DNA of 64,000 nt from contig NZ_LT607412.1 of NCBI RefSeq assembly GCF_900091455.1, positions 6,448,001 through 6,512,000 of the forward strand. The letters are read 5' to 3'. Numbering within the stretch: position 1 is the first letter of the stretch; every line of letters starts with the position of its first letter. Shown in pieces: positions 49,330 through 57,892 of this stretch. A program made the translations under genes and the position numbers. A model generated the notes under the pieces. The model ran no database searches. It was not told the origin of the DNA and saw only the letters and a program-made list of their open reading frames with translations. This DNA is from Micromonospora coriariae. GTDB lineage: Bacteria; Actinomycetota; Actinomycetes; Mycobacteriales; Micromonosporaceae.

Positions 49330-50811
49330 TCACGGTTGACGGAGCTGGCGGAGCGCGGTGGCGACCGTGGCGACGCCCTCCTCGATGTCCGATGCGGTGT
49401 TCGCCGCGTAGCCGAGCACCAGACCGGGCCGGTGTGGCCGCTGGCAGTGCCAGGACAACGGCTGCGTCTTCACCCCACGGGCCAATGTCGCAGCGGCCAG
49501 CTCGGTGTCGGCCAGCTCGGAGTCCAGTGTGATCATCAGGTGCAGCCCGGCCGCCGCGCCGTGCACTGTCGCGCCGGGCAGGTGCCGGGTCAACGCGGTG
49601 ATCATCGCGTCCCGGCGACGGATGTGTCGGCGGCGCAGCAGCCGCAGTTGTCGCTCCAGCGCGCCGGAGGTCATCAGTTCCGCCAGCACCAGTTGCGGTA
49701 GCACCGCGTTGCCCAGGTCGGCGTTGCGCTTGGCGGCCACCACCGCATCCCGGTGGCGGGCCGGCACGAGCAGCCAGCCGACCCGCAGCGCCGGGGCGAG
49801 CAGTTTGGACACGCTGCCGGCGTAGCAGACCTGCTCGGGCAGCAGGCCGCGCAGCGCCGGCACCGGGGGCCGGTCGTAGCGGTGCTCGGCGTCGTAGTCG
49901 TCCTCGATGATCAGGCCGCCGGCCCGGGCCCAGTCGAGGAGCTGACGCCGACGGTCGCCGTCGAGCACCACGCCGGTCGGGAACTGGTGCGCGGGGGTGA
50001 GCATCACCGCGGGCGCACCGCTGGCGGCCAGCTCGTCGACGCGCAGCCCCGCGCCGTCCACCGCGATCGGCGGGGTGTGGATCCCCCAGTTGTTCAGGTG
50101 CTGCCGTACGCCCAAGGAGCCGGGGTCCTCGACCGCGATCCGGTCGATGCCGAGTGCCTGGGCGAGCAGCCCGAGCGCCTGGGACACGCCCGCCACGATG
50201 ATCACCTCGACGGGGTCGACGGCGATGCCCCGGCTGCGGGCCAGCCAGGCGGCCACGGCTCGGCGCAGCACGGGAGTGCCGCACGGGTCGCCGTAGCCCA
50301 GGTCGGCCGCGGCGAGGTGGCGCAGCACGGTCCGTTCGGCGCGCAGCCAGTCCGCGCGCGGAAAGGCGGCCAGATCGGGCACGCCGGGGGTCAGGTCGAT
50401 GGTCGCGCTCGCCGCGCGTACCGCGTCGAAGATGTCGCTGCCCGGAGCGGGAGGGAAGAGCGCGGCCGGTGCCGACGCGGCGGCCGGGGCGGGCGCCGGC
50501 GTGGCGGGCGCGGCCGGGGCGGCGACGACCACCGTCCCGGCGCGACCCCGACCGGTGACATGCCCCTCCTCGGTCAGCCGCTGGTACGCCTCGGTGACGA
50601 CGCCCCGGGAGACACCGAGGTCGGCGGCGAGCACCCGGGTGGCGGGCAGCCGCCCGCCGACCGGCACCCGCCCGTCGGCGATTGCCTGGCGTAGCCGGGC
50701 GGCCAGCCAGTCGGCCCGCCCACCCGGCGGAGCGTCAGTGATGGTCAGGTGCAGGAAGTCCGAGCCGGCCGTTATGGACCTCTCGGGCGCTCTCGGTTTG
50801 GCCCTGCTCAC
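49330..50811 (-). CDS. MocR family regulator (GntR helix-turn-helix fused to aminotransferase)
   Basis: A 493-aa protein. Residues about 30-95 are a GntR winged helix (LAARLRQAIADGRVPVGGRL, LAADLGVSRGVVTEAYQRL); an Ala/Pro-rich linker follows; residues about 135-490 are a fold type I aminotransferase domain with the PLP-lysine motif YAGSVSKLLAPALRVGW and IIEDDYDAEHRYD. MocR proteins sense PLP or amino compounds. The GTG start at 50811 has CAGGAT 6 nt upstream, a leaderless layout. It is divergent from lysE and the B3/B4 gene, its likely targets. Confidence 0.93.
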   Translation of the reverse strand: MSRAKPRAPERSITAGSDFLHLTITDAPPGGRADWLAARLRQAIADGRVPVGGRLPATRVLAADLGVSRGVVTEAYQRLTEEGHVTGRGRAGTVVVAAPAAPATPAPAPAAASAPAALFPPAPGSDIFDAVRAASATIDLTPGVPDLAAFPRADWLRAERTVLRHLAAADLGYGDPCGTPVLRRAVAAWLARSRGIAVDPVEVIIVAGVSQALGLLAQALGIDRIAVEDPGSLGVRQHLNNWGIHTPPIAVDGAGLRVDELAASGAPAVMLTPAHQFPTGVVLDGDRRRQLLDWARAGGLIIEDDYDAEHRYDRPPVPALRGLLPEQVCYAGSVSKLLAPALRVGWLLVPARHRDAVVAAKRNADLGNAVLPQLVLAELMTSGALERQLRLLRRRHIRRRDAMITALTRHLPGATVHGAAAGLHLMITLDSELADTELAAATLARGVKTQPLSWHCQRPHRPGLVLGYAANTASDIEEGVATVATALRQLRQP

Positions 50812-50873
50812 CGGACCATCCTGGCAGCAGAGTGGAGATCAGGCAGCACCACCGAGGGCATCGGAGGACAACC

Positions 50874-51485
50874 GTGACAATCCCGTTCCTGGTCACCACG
50901 CTGGTCGTGGTGGTCACTCCGGGCACCGGGGTGTTCTTCACCCTGTCCGCCGGCCTGTCCCGGGGCGCCCGGGCCGGCGTGCTGGCCGCGTTCGCCTGCA
51001 CGCTGGGGGTGGTGCCGCACCTGCTGGCGGCGATGACCGGTCTGGCAGCCCTGTTGCAGGCGAGCGCGGCGGCGTTCGAGGTGGTCCGGTACCTCGGCGT
51101 CGGGTACCTGCTCTACCTGGCCTGGTCGACCGTGCGGGACCGCAGCGCCTTCACGGCGACTCCCGGCACGCCACCCCGCTCGGCTGCCCGGGTGATCATC
51201 TCCGGGGTGCTGGTCAACCTGCTCAACCCGAAGCCGACGCTGTTCTTCGTCGCGTTCCTGCCGCAGTTCGTGGACACCACCGCGCCCGGCTCGACGCGGT
51301 CGATGCTCGCGTCCGGGGCGGTGTTCATGCTGCTCACCTTCGTGGTGTTCAGCGGCTACGGCATTTTCGCGGCCCGGCTGCGCGACCGGGTGCTGACCCG
51401 GCCGAGGGTCACCGACTGGCTGCGCCGGTCCGTCGCCGGCGCGTTCGTCGCGCTCGGCGTGACGCTCGCTCTCACCGAACGATAG
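50874..51485 (+). CDS. LysE/RhtB family amino acid exporter
   Basis: A 203-aa membrane protein with six segments. The family start TIPFLVTTLVVVVTPGTGVFF (PG in the first segment), RYLGVGYLLYLAWSTVR, and LVNLLNPKPTLFFVAFLPQF are all present. GGAGG precedes GTG 50874. Substrates of the family are amino acids and analogues. It is divergent from a MocR regulator and followed after 8 nt by the B3/B4-domain gene. Confidence 0.92.
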   Translation: MTIPFLVTTLVVVVTPGTGVFFTLSAGLSRGARAGVLAAFACTLGVVPHLLAAMTGLAALLQASAAAFEVVRYLGVGYLLYLAWSTVRDRSAFTATPGTPPRSAARVIISGVLVNLLNPKPTLFFVAFLPQFVDTTAPGSTRSMLASGAVFMLLTFVVFSGYGIFAARLRDRVLTRPRVTDWLRRSVAGAFVALGVTLALTER

Positions 51486-51493
51486 GAAGTCCC

Positions 51494-52240
51494 GTGCACT
51501 TCGAGCATTCCGCGCGGCTCCGCGCCGCGTACCCGGACCTGGTGGCCGGCGTGGTCCTGGCCACCGGCATCACCGCCACGGCGGACGTGGCGCAGCGGAC
51601 CGCCGCGTACACCGCCGTCGCCCGTGAACGGTTGGCCGGTGGCGCCGAGAGCGGATTCCCGCAGATCCAGGCGTGGCGGCGGGCGTACGCGGCGATGGGG
51701 CTGCGGCCCACCCGGTACCGGTGCGCCGCGGAGGCCCTGCTGCGCCGGCTCCGACTGGACGACGAGCTGCCCCGGCTGCACCCCCTGGTGGACCTCTGCA
51801 ACGCCGTCTCGGCCGCGTACGCGATCCCGGTCGCGGTGCTCGACCTGGACCGGGTCGACGGCGACCTGGTGGTCCGCCCCGCCCACGGCGACGAGGAGTA
51901 CCTGAGCTTCGCCGGCGAGACCGAGCATCCCGACCCGGGCGAGGTGACCTTCGTGGACACCGCCGGCCGGGCGCACGCCCGGCGCTGGACGAACCGGCAG
52001 AGCGGCTGGTCGGCCGTGCGGGAGGGCACCTCGTCGGTGCTGATCGTCGCCGAGGCGCTGCACCCCGGCGCCGAGGCGGACGTGACCCGGCTGGTCGCCG
52101 CACTGGTGGCGGAACTGGCCGAGGGGTGGTCGGCACCGACGCGGGCCGCCGTGCTCACCGACACCGCACCCCGTTTCGACGTGACGACCGCCGGTGAAGC
52201 GTCAGGTCAGGCGGTGTCGCCGGGGACGAGGTGGCGGTAG
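51494..52240 (+). CDS. B3/B4 tRNA-binding-domain protein
   Basis: A 248-aa protein related to the B3/B4 (editing) domain of phenylalanyl-tRNA synthetase beta: IQAWRRAYAAMGLRPTRYRCAAEALLRR, LHPLVDLCNAVSAAYAIPVAVLDLD and VTFVDTAGRAHARRWTNRQSG. Free-standing B3/B4 proteins may deacylate mischarged tRNA or handle unusual amino acids, which fits the neighbouring amino acid exporter. GTG 51494 follows AGGAAG. Its last 34 bp overlap the convergent UlaG-like gene, so the two C termini are encoded by the same DNA on opposite strands. Confidence 0.85.
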   Translation: MHFEHSARLRAAYPDLVAGVVLATGITATADVAQRTAAYTAVARERLAGGAESGFPQIQAWRRAYAAMGLRPTRYRCAAEALLRRLRLDDELPRLHPLVDLCNAVSAAYAIPVAVLDLDRVDGDLVVRPAHGDEEYLSFAGETEHPDPGEVTFVDTAGRAHARRWTNRQSGWSAVREGTSSVLIVAEALHPGAEADVTRLVAALVAELAEGWSAPTRAAVLTDTAPRFDVTTAGEASGQAVSPGTRWR

Positions 52241-52809
52241 CCGGGGATCGTATCGGCGAACCAGCCGGCGACGCTGGCCAGGCCGCGCTCGTTGAGCTGC
52301 GCGTCGTGGATCGGGTACGCCCGTTCGGCGCCCACCTCCCGGGCGAAGCGGATCGCCTCGTCGAGGCGCAGCCAGGACCCCTGCGCCGGGACCAGCAGCG
52401 TGCGCACCGGCTCGTCCGGCACGTGCACCGAGTCGCCCGGGTGGTAGAGCCCGTCGCCGATCAGGTAGCCGAGGTTGGGACAGTCCGGCTGGCCTTCGTG
52501 GATGGCGGCGTGCCGGCCGCCGTGGGCGGTGACCGTGATGCCGGCCGCGGTGAAGCGCTGCCCGGCGTGGACCCGGGTCACCGGCAGCGGGGCGAGGTCG
52601 GGCAGTTGAGCGCCCTCCGGGGCGTACACCGGGACGCCCAGGCCGGCGAGCCGCAGCACGTCCACGTGGTCGGTGTGCTCGTGGGTGACCAGGACGGCGT
52701 CCGCGCCGACCAGGGCGCGCGGTTCGCTCCACGTGCCGGGGTCGACGACCAGCACGCCGCCGTCGTGCTCGACGCGGACGCAGGAGTGGGTGAACCGGGT
52801 GATCCGCAT
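52207..52809 (-). CDS. UlaG-like MBL-fold hydrolase
   Basis: A 200-aa metallo-hydrolase: MRITRFTHSCVRVEHDGG at the start, the metal motif THEHTDHVD (about 46-54), TAHGGRHAAIH, YHPGDSVHVP, and the closing IHDAQLNE. It belongs to the UlaG/ComA-like L-ascorbate-6-phosphate-lactonase superfamily; the substrate is unknown. The start is ATG 52809, with TACCGT 6 nt upstream (leaderless). Its 3' end overlaps the convergent B3/B4 gene by 34 bp. Confidence 0.88.
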   Translation of the reverse strand: MRITRFTHSCVRVEHDGGVLVVDPGTWSEPRALVGADAVLVTHEHTDHVDVLRLAGLGVPVYAPEGAQLPDLAPLPVTRVHAGQRFTAAGITVTAHGGRHAAIHEGQPDCPNLGYLIGDGLYHPGDSVHVPDEPVRTLLVPAQGSWLRLDEAIRFAREVGAERAYPIHDAQLNERGLASVAGWFADTIPGYRHLVPGDTA

Positions 52810-52815
52810 CAGGTG

Positions 52816-52821
52816 ACGGTA
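52816..52821 (-). promoter_or_regulatory. -10 box of a leaderless transcript
   Basis: Minus-strand TACCGT, then 6 nt, then ATG at 52809. It excludes the longer in-frame ATG at 52875. Confidence 0.5.
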
Positions 52822-52895
52822 CGTCGCCGGCCGGGCGGCCGTGGTCCCGGCCGATCGGGGCGGTGGGTGGGCCACCGGCCGGCATGATCGGGGGC

Positions 52896-53324
52896 ATGCA
52901 GCGCTCGACGCGACGAGGGCACCGGAGCGTGCCGCACACCGCAGACGTACGGATCGAGGCGTGGGCGCCGGACCGGGAGGGGTGTCTGGCCGAAGCGGTC
53001 GTCGCCCTGGTCGAGACGTTCGCCGACCTCAGCGGCGCCCGGCCGCAGGCGGACACCGAGTTCCAACTGCCGCCCGGTGACGACGGGGACCTGCTGGTCG
53101 GCCTGCTGGACGAGGTGATCTTCCGGCTGGACACCGAGGGCACCCTCCCGCTGGACTGCGACGTGCGGCCGACCGGGGACGGCGGGCTGACCGCGCGCTG
53201 GCGATCGACAAGCACCGACGCTGTGGAACTGGTCGGCGCGGTGCCGAAGGCGGTGTCCCTGCACGCGCTGCGCGTCGGCCCGGACGACGCCGGTTGGTCG
53301 TGTGCAGTGACCCTGGACGTCTGA
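52896..53324 (+). CDS. Archease, RtcB activator
   Basis: A 142-aa archease-fold protein: HRSVPHTADVRIEAWAPDREG with the metal-site Asp/His region, then LLVGLLDEVIFRLDTEG and AVELVGAVPKAVSLHALRVG. Archease promotes guanylylation and turnover of the RNA ligase RtcB, whose gene is convergent and 38 nt away. The exact start is uncertain (ATG 52884 or 52896); neither has a good ribosome site. Confidence 0.88.
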   Translation: MQRSTRRGHRSVPHTADVRIEAWAPDREGCLAEAVVALVETFADLSGARPQADTEFQLPPGDDGDLLVGLLDEVIFRLDTEGTLPLDCDVRPTGDGGLTARWRSTSTDAVELVGAVPKAVSLHALRVGPDDAGWSCAVTLDV

Positions 53325-53339
53325 GCGTCGACCGGCGGG

Positions 53340-53359
53340 CACCGGCCGGTCAGCCGGTG
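53340..53359. terminator. Hairpin shared by archease and rtcB
   Basis: CACCGGC (53340-53346) pairs with GCCGGTG (53353-53359) around a 6-nt loop between the two convergent stop codons. Confidence 0.6.
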
Positions 53360-53362
53360 CGG

Positions 53363-54781
53363 TCAGCCCTTGACCACGCCGAGCGACGTGAGCCGGGCGA
53401 CCAGCCGGCACAGCCCGGCACCGCTTGCCGCCTCCACCACCGCCGACACGTCCTTGTACGCATCCGGCATCTCCTCGGCCAACCCCTTGCGGGACGCGCC
53501 GCGCACCGCCACGCCCCGCGCCGCCAGGTCGCGCCGAACGTCCTGGCCCCGAGCGGCGCGGGTGGCCTCGCCCCGGCTGCGGGTACGGCCGGCGCCGTGA
53601 CAGGTGGACGCGAAGGCGGGATTGCCGGCGACGCCGGTGAGCACGTACGAGGACGTGCCCATCGAGCCGGGAATCAGCACCGGCTGCCCCACGTCGCGCA
53701 GGTCGGCGGGGAGGTCCGGGTGATCGGGCGGCAGCGCCCGGGTGGCGCCCTTGCGGTGCACGCAGAGCCGTCGGGTGCCGCCGTCCCGCTCGTGTTCCTC
53801 GATCTTGGCGAGGTTGTGCGACACGTCGTAGACCAGATCCAGATCGGTCCCGGCGACCCGGGTGAAGACCCGGCGGGCCGCCTCGGTGAGCAGTTGACGG
53901 TTGGCCCGGGCGTAGTTCGCCGCCGCGGCCATCGCGCCCAGGTAGGCCCGTCCCTCCGGCGAATCGACAGGCGCGCAGGCCAACTGCCGGTCCGGCACCT
54001 CGATGCCGTGCCGGGGCATCACCCCCTCCATGATCCGCACGTAGTCGGTGCAGATCTGGTGGCCCAGCCCACGGGAACCACAGTGGATCATGACGCAGAC
54101 CTGTCCCGGGCGCAGCCCGAAAGCCGCCGCGACCGGCTCGTCGTACACCTCCTCGACGGCCTGCACCTCGAGGAAATGGTTGCCGGAGCCCAGGCTGCCG
54201 ACCTGGCCCTGCCCCCGCTGCACGGCCCGCTCGCCGACCTGCGCCGGATCGGCGTCGGTCACCGCGCCGTCGTCCTCGCAGCGGGCCAGGTCCCGGGGCA
54301 CCCCGTGCCCCCGCTCGACCGCGTACCGGGAACCGCCGCGCAGCACCGCGTCCAGCTCGGCGCGGTCCGCGAGCTGCCACACCGCGCCCCGGCCCATGCC
54401 GCGCGGGATGGCCGGGTCCAGACCGTCCATCAGCGCCTCGATGACCCGGGGAAGCTCCGCCCGGTCCAGCTCGGCGGTGAGCAGCCGGACCCCGCAGGAG
54501 ATGTCGAAACCCACCCCGCCGGGCGAGACCACCCCGCCGGCGGCGACGTCGGTGGCCGCGACGCCGCCGATCGGGAAGCCGTAACCCCAGTGCACGTCCG
54601 GCATGGCGTACGACGCCTCGACGATGCCGGGCAGGGTGGCCACGTTCGCCACCTGGTCCAGCGACCGGTCGGCGCCGACCTCGGGCAGCAGCTCCGGCAC
54701 GGCGAACACGACCCCGGGCACCCGCATCGGCGCCTCGCGGTCGATCCGGAACCGGTACGGCGACTCCTGGACCAGCTCCAT
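53363..54781 (-). CDS. rtcB: RNA-splicing ligase RtcB
   Basis: A 472-aa GTP-dependent ligase that joins 2',3'-cyclic phosphate (or 3'-phosphate) and 5'-OH RNA ends. The manganese ligands are visible: D93 and C96 in [10 protein letters not shown], His in [18 protein letters not shown] and [12 protein letters not shown]. The guanylylated His lies in [32 protein letters not shown] is the N-terminal signature. The gene ends right at the archease terminator. In bacteria, RtcB acts in repair of tRNA and rRNA after stress cleavage. Confidence 0.95.
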   Translation of the reverse strand: MELVQESPYRFRIDREAPMRVPGVVFAVPELLPEVGADRSLDQVANVATLPGIVEASYAMPDVHWGYGFPIGGVAATDVAAGGVVSPGGVGFDISCGVRLLTAELDRAELPRVIEALMDGLDPAIPRGMGRGAVWQLADRAELDAVLRGGSRYAVERGHGVPRDLARCEDDGAVTDADPAQVGERAVQRGQGQVGSLGSGNHFLEVQAVEEVYDEPVAAAFGLRPGQVCVMIHCGSRGLGHQICTDYVRIMEGVMPRHGIEVPDRQLACAPVDSPEGRAYLGAMAAAANYARANRQLLTEAARRVFTRVAGTDLDLVYDVSHNLAKIEEHERDGGTRRLCVHRKGATRALPPDHPDLPADLRDVGQPVLIPGSMGTSSYVLTGVAGNPAFASTCHGAGRTRSRGEATRAARGQDVRRDLAARGVAVRGASRKGLAEEMPDAYKDVSAVVEAASGAGLCRLVARLTSLGVVKG

Positions 54782-54852
54782 GCCGGGCGGCTACCCGCCG
54801 CGCCGCCTGGTACACCCGATTGGGGCCCGGCCGGTCCGGGTAGTGCGGGAGC

Positions 54853-55659
54853 ATGCCCCAGCGATACGAGAACTACCCGAGAATCGCGGTCGTCACCGGC
54901 GCGGACTCCGGCATCGGAAAGGCGTGCGCGGTCGCCCTTGCCCAGGCCGGCTTCGAGATCGGCATCACCTGGTACGGCGACCCGGACGGCGCCGAGCGGA
55001 CCGCGACCGAGGTCCGCGCCACCGGGCGGCGCTGCGAGGTCGCCGAGGTCGACCTGACCCGGCTGCCGGCGGCGGCGGCGGTGGTGGATGAGCTGGCCGA
55101 CCGGCTGGGCGGCATCGGGGTGTTGGTCAACAACGCGGGGACCGGCGCCTCGACCCCGTTCGTCGACACCGGGTGGGAGCAGTGGCGAGAGGTGCTCGCC
55201 GTCGACCTGGACGCGCCGTTCCTGTGCGCGCAGCGCGCCGCCCGGCGGATGCGGGCCGCCGGGGCCGGCGGGCGGATCATCAACATCACCAGCGTGCACG
55301 AGCACGCACCCCGGGTCGGCTCGGCCGCGTACTGCGCCGCCAAGGGTGGGCTGGGGCTGTTGACCCGGGTGATGGCACAGGAACTGGCCGCGGACGGCAT
55401 CACCGTCAACGCGGTCGCCCCGGGTGAGATCGCCACGCCGATGACCGGCCAGGAGGACGTCGACCCGTTCACCCAGGAGCGGCCCGGCGTACCTGTGGGA
55501 CGGCCGGGCGACGCCCGGGAGGTCGCCGGCGTGGTCGCCCTGCTCGCCTCCCCCGCCGCCAGCTACGTCACCGGGGCGTCCTGGCCGGTCGACGGTGGCA
55601 TGCTGCTGATGGGCCCGCAGGCCAACAGCCTGACGTCCGACGACTGGCGGTCGGTCTGA
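54853..55659 (+). CDS. Short-chain dehydrogenase/reductase
   Basis: A 268-aa classical SDR: VVTGADSGIGKACAVAL for NAD(P) binding, VLVNNAGTG, IINITSVHEHAPRVG with the catalytic Ser, YCAAKGG with Tyr/Lys, and VNAVAPGEIATPM. The C terminus has YVTGASWPVDGGMLLM. It resembles glucose 1-dehydrogenase-like enzymes but the substrate cannot be told. It is divergent from rtcB across 71 nt; GGGAGC precedes the ATG. Confidence 0.9.
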   Translation: MPQRYENYPRIAVVTGADSGIGKACAVALAQAGFEIGITWYGDPDGAERTATEVRATGRRCEVAEVDLTRLPAAAAVVDELADRLGGIGVLVNNAGTGASTPFVDTGWEQWREVLAVDLDAPFLCAQRAARRMRAAGAGGRIINITSVHEHAPRVGSAAYCAAKGGLGLLTRVMAQELAADGITVNAVAPGEIATPMTGQEDVDPFTQERPGVPVGRPGDAREVAGVVALLASPAASYVTGASWPVDGGMLLMGPQANSLTSDDWRSV

Positions 55660-55684
55660 CCGTCAGCGGGAAAGCGGTCGGTCC

Positions 55685-55882
55685 ATGCACGCCCGGTTCG
55701 AGGAGCTGTGGGAGCACGAGCAGGCGACCTTGGACCTGGAACGGTACTGGTCGGTGACGGTCACGCTGTACGGGCCCGGCAACGGGGAGCGGGCGATCCG
55801 CCGCTTGGCGCCGCAGCAGCCGGGCGGCCCGCGTACCCCCGCGCCCCGCTCCTCGGCGGCCGGTGACACGCACGGACGGTGA
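55685..55882 (+). CDS. Small hypothetical protein, 65 aa
   Basis: It starts MHARFEELWEHEQATLDLERYW, likely helix followed by a strand, and ends in a Pro/Ser/Arg-rich tail. I recognise no family. Almost every third base is G or C, as in real genes here, and GGGAAAG lies upstream, so it is probably coding. It follows the SDR gene by 25 nt and may be its operon partner. Confidence 0.42.
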   Translation: MHARFEELWEHEQATLDLERYWSVTVTLYGPGNGERAIRRLAPQQPGGPRTPAPRSSAAGDTHGR

Positions 55883-55956
55883 CCCCGACCCGCCTGGTGG
55901 GGCGGCGCGCGGGACAATGGTGGCTGCCGTGCCCGATCACCAGGAGGACCTCCCGC

Positions 55957-56853
55957 GTGTCGCCCAGCCCCGCTTCCCCGCCCGAGCCGACGCAGCTGCG
56001 CGCGGACTGTGGGCGCTGCTTCGGGCTGTGCTGCGTGGTGCCCGCCTTCGCCGCGTCGGCTGACTTCGCCGTCGACAAGCCGGCCGGTCAGCCCTGCGCC
56101 AACCTGCGTGCCGACCACCGCTGCGGCATCCACACCGAGCTGCGGGAGCGGGGCTTTCCCGGCTGCACGGTGTTCGACTGCTTCGGCGCCGGCCAGCAGG
56201 TCGCCCAGGTGACCTTCGGTGGGCGGGACTGGCGGGACGCGCCGGAGACGCTGCCGGACATGGCCGCGGCGTTCACCGTGCTGCGTCCGCTGCACGAGCT
56301 GCTCTGGTACCTGACCGAGGCGTTGGCGCTGCACCCACCGGCCGAGCTGCGCGTCGAGCTGGAGCGTGCCCGCGCCGAGACGGCGGCGCTCACCGGGGGC
56401 GATCCGGCGCAGCTGCGCGCCGTGGACGTGGCCGCGCACCGCGACCGGGTCAATCCGCTGCTCTCGCGGGCCGGGGACGCGGCCCGATCCCGGGGCGGGG
56501 CCGCCGGCCCCGATCGCCGTGGCGCACAGTTGCTGGGGGCGGATCTGCGCGGGATGGACCTGCGCCGGGCCAACCTGCGCGGGGCGCTGCTGATCGGCGC
56601 CGACCTGCGCGGTGTCGACCTGGGCCTGGCCGACGTCACGGGCGCCGACCTGCGCGGCGCCGATCTGCGCGGCGCGGACCTGCGCACCACCCTCTTCCTG
56701 CACCAGGCACAGCTGGACGCCGCTCGCGGTGACGTGCGCACCGCGCTGCCGGCGACCCTCACCCGGCCGGTGCACTGGACGGCGCTGGCGCTGACGCCGG
56801 TCCGCCGACCGCACCGGGCTGCGGCGCCCGCCCGTCGCGGCCGGCGTCGGTAG
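55957..56853 (+). CDS. Cys-cluster (YkgJ-like) protein fused to pentapeptide repeats
   Basis: A 298-aa protein. The N-terminal part has a cysteine cluster, RADCGRCFGLCCVVPAF, CANLRADHRCGIHTEL and GCTVFDCFG, similar to YkgJ/UPF0153 proteins that bind zinc or iron. A helical middle (about 100-190) leads to about ten pentapeptide repeats of the A(D/N)LRG type (ADLRGMDLRRANLRGALL), forming a right-handed beta-helix. The tail is basic. GGAGGACC lies 7-14 nt before the GTG at 55957. The combination suggests a metal-bound module on a repeat scaffold; the partner or target is unknown. Confidence 0.85.
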   Translation: MSPSPASPPEPTQLRADCGRCFGLCCVVPAFAASADFAVDKPAGQPCANLRADHRCGIHTELRERGFPGCTVFDCFGAGQQVAQVTFGGRDWRDAPETLPDMAAAFTVLRPLHELLWYLTEALALHPPAELRVELERARAETAALTGGDPAQLRAVDVAAHRDRVNPLLSRAGDAARSRGGAAGPDRRGAQLLGADLRGMDLRRANLRGALLIGADLRGVDLGLADVTGADLRGADLRGADLRTTLFLHQAQLDAARGDVRTALPATLTRPVHWTALALTPVRRPHRAAAPARRGRRR

Positions 56854-57042
56854 GCGGAGCGACCCCACCGCAGCGGCCCGGCTCGCCGAGACGTACGGCT
56901 GGTCGCAGACCGCCGGCCAGCTCGGCATCGCCGTCGGCTCGGCGACCACACGCCGGCGGTCAGCGCCGGCGGTCGAGGTTTCGCCCGCGACGACGCCGGG
57001 TAGCCACCGCCGACGCGGAACGGCACCGACGGGGGGCACGGC

Positions 57043-57279
57043 GTGGGTTTCCGAAAGCGCGACGGTGAGCAGCCGAGCGACCCGCAGCACAGCGAGGACG
57101 AGGCCGGCCAGGCCCGGTTGGTGCAGGTCGAGGCGGACACCGAGGTCCCGCCGCCGGACGGCACCGACGTACGACCGGACATCGTGACCGAGGACGACAA
57201 CTCGGGTGTCGCCGGGGGCTCCTCCGGCAGCAGCGGCGGCGGGTCGACCATGCCCGGGCATCCGGACGCGACCCGCTGA
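57043..57279 (+). CDS. Small disordered acidic protein, 78 aa
   Basis: A low-complexity protein rich in Asp, Glu, Gly, Ser and Pro (VAGGSSGSSGGGSTMPG), with a basic MGFRKRDGEQ start. GTG 57043 is preceded by a G-run that could serve as a ribosome site. There is no known domain. The 189 bp between the previous gene and this one show no clear gene. Moderate support only. Confidence 0.4.
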   Translation: MGFRKRDGEQPSDPQHSEDEAGQARLVQVEADTEVPPPDGTDVRPDIVTEDDNSGVAGGSSGSSGGGSTMPGHPDATR

Positions 57280-57301
57280 CGCGGGCTCAGCCCGGAGTCA
57301 G
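57276..57301. terminator. Hairpin containing both convergent stop codons
   Basis: CTGAC-CGGGCT (57276-57280, 57282-57287) pairs with AGCCCG-GTCAG (57289-57294, 57297-57301). The outer arms include the TGA of the small acidic protein on the plus strand and the TGA of RNase HI on the minus strand, so one structure ends both genes. Confidence 0.55.
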
Positions 57302-57774
57302 CGGCTGGCCAGCGCGGCCGCCCGCGCCTCGGTCATGCCCCTGTTGGCCAGCCCGTCGGCCCGCTCGTTCTCCGGGTGACCGTTGTGCCCCTTGACCCAC
57401 AGCCAGGTGACCTGGTGTCGCTCGCAGGCCGCCTCCAGCCGCTGCCACAGGTCGGCGTTCTTCACCGGCTGCTTCGCGGCGGTCAGCCAGCCGTTGCGCT
57501 TCCAGGACGCCAGCCAGCTGGTGATGCCGTTGCGCACGTACGTGCTGTCGGTGTGCAGCTCCACGGTGACCGGCCGGTTCAGGCTCTCCAGCGCCTGGAT
57601 GGCCGCCATCAGCTCCATCCGGTTGTTGGTGGTCGGGCTGGCCTCGCCGCCGCACAGCTCCCGCTCGTGGTCGCCGTAACGCAGCAGGGCGCCCCAACCG
57701 CCCGGCCCGGGGTTGCCGCTGCAGGCCCCGTCGGTCCAGATCTGCACACCCCTACCGGCCGCCGCGTCCACCAT
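57298..57774 (-). CDS. rnhA: Ribonuclease HI
   Basis: A 158-aa single-domain enzyme that cuts the RNA strand of RNA-DNA hybrids. The four catalytic acids are present: D15 ([11 protein letters not shown]), E54 ([12 protein letters not shown]), D76 (ELHTDSTYV) and D140 (NERADGLA), with the mobile His loop [10 protein letters not shown]. The size is that of classical RNase HI. A TAGGTT box lies 7 nt upstream of ATG 57774, a leaderless layout. It is divergent from a serine hydrolase. Confidence 0.95.
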   Translation of the reverse strand: MVDAAAGRGVQIWTDGACSGNPGPGGWGALLRYGDHERELCGGEASPTTNNRMELMAAIQALESLNRPVTVELHTDSTYVRNGITSWLASWKRNGWLTAAKQPVKNADLWQRLEAACERHQVTWLWVKGHNGHPENERADGLANRGMTEARAAALASR

Positions 57775-57781
57775 GGCGAGC

Positions 57782-57787
57782 AACCTA
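57782..57787 (-). promoter_or_regulatory. -10 box of a leaderless transcript
   Basis: Minus-strand TAGGTT followed by 7 nt and ATG at 57774. Confidence 0.5.
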
Positions 57788-57892
57788 CCGGGCTGCGCCG
57801 CCGCGCCCCGCGCTCGGGGGGCCGCCACGCCGGGCGACGCCTGGCGAAAATCCCGCGCGCCATCCCGGCGCGGTCTGCCAGAGTCGATCGCC

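Noticed and set aside
56854..57042. A possible gene remnant between the pentapeptide protein and the small acidic protein
   Set aside because: One frame gives a short stretch (ARLAETYGWSQTAGQLG) that looks protein-like, but it is only about 25 codons and has no start or recognisable relative.
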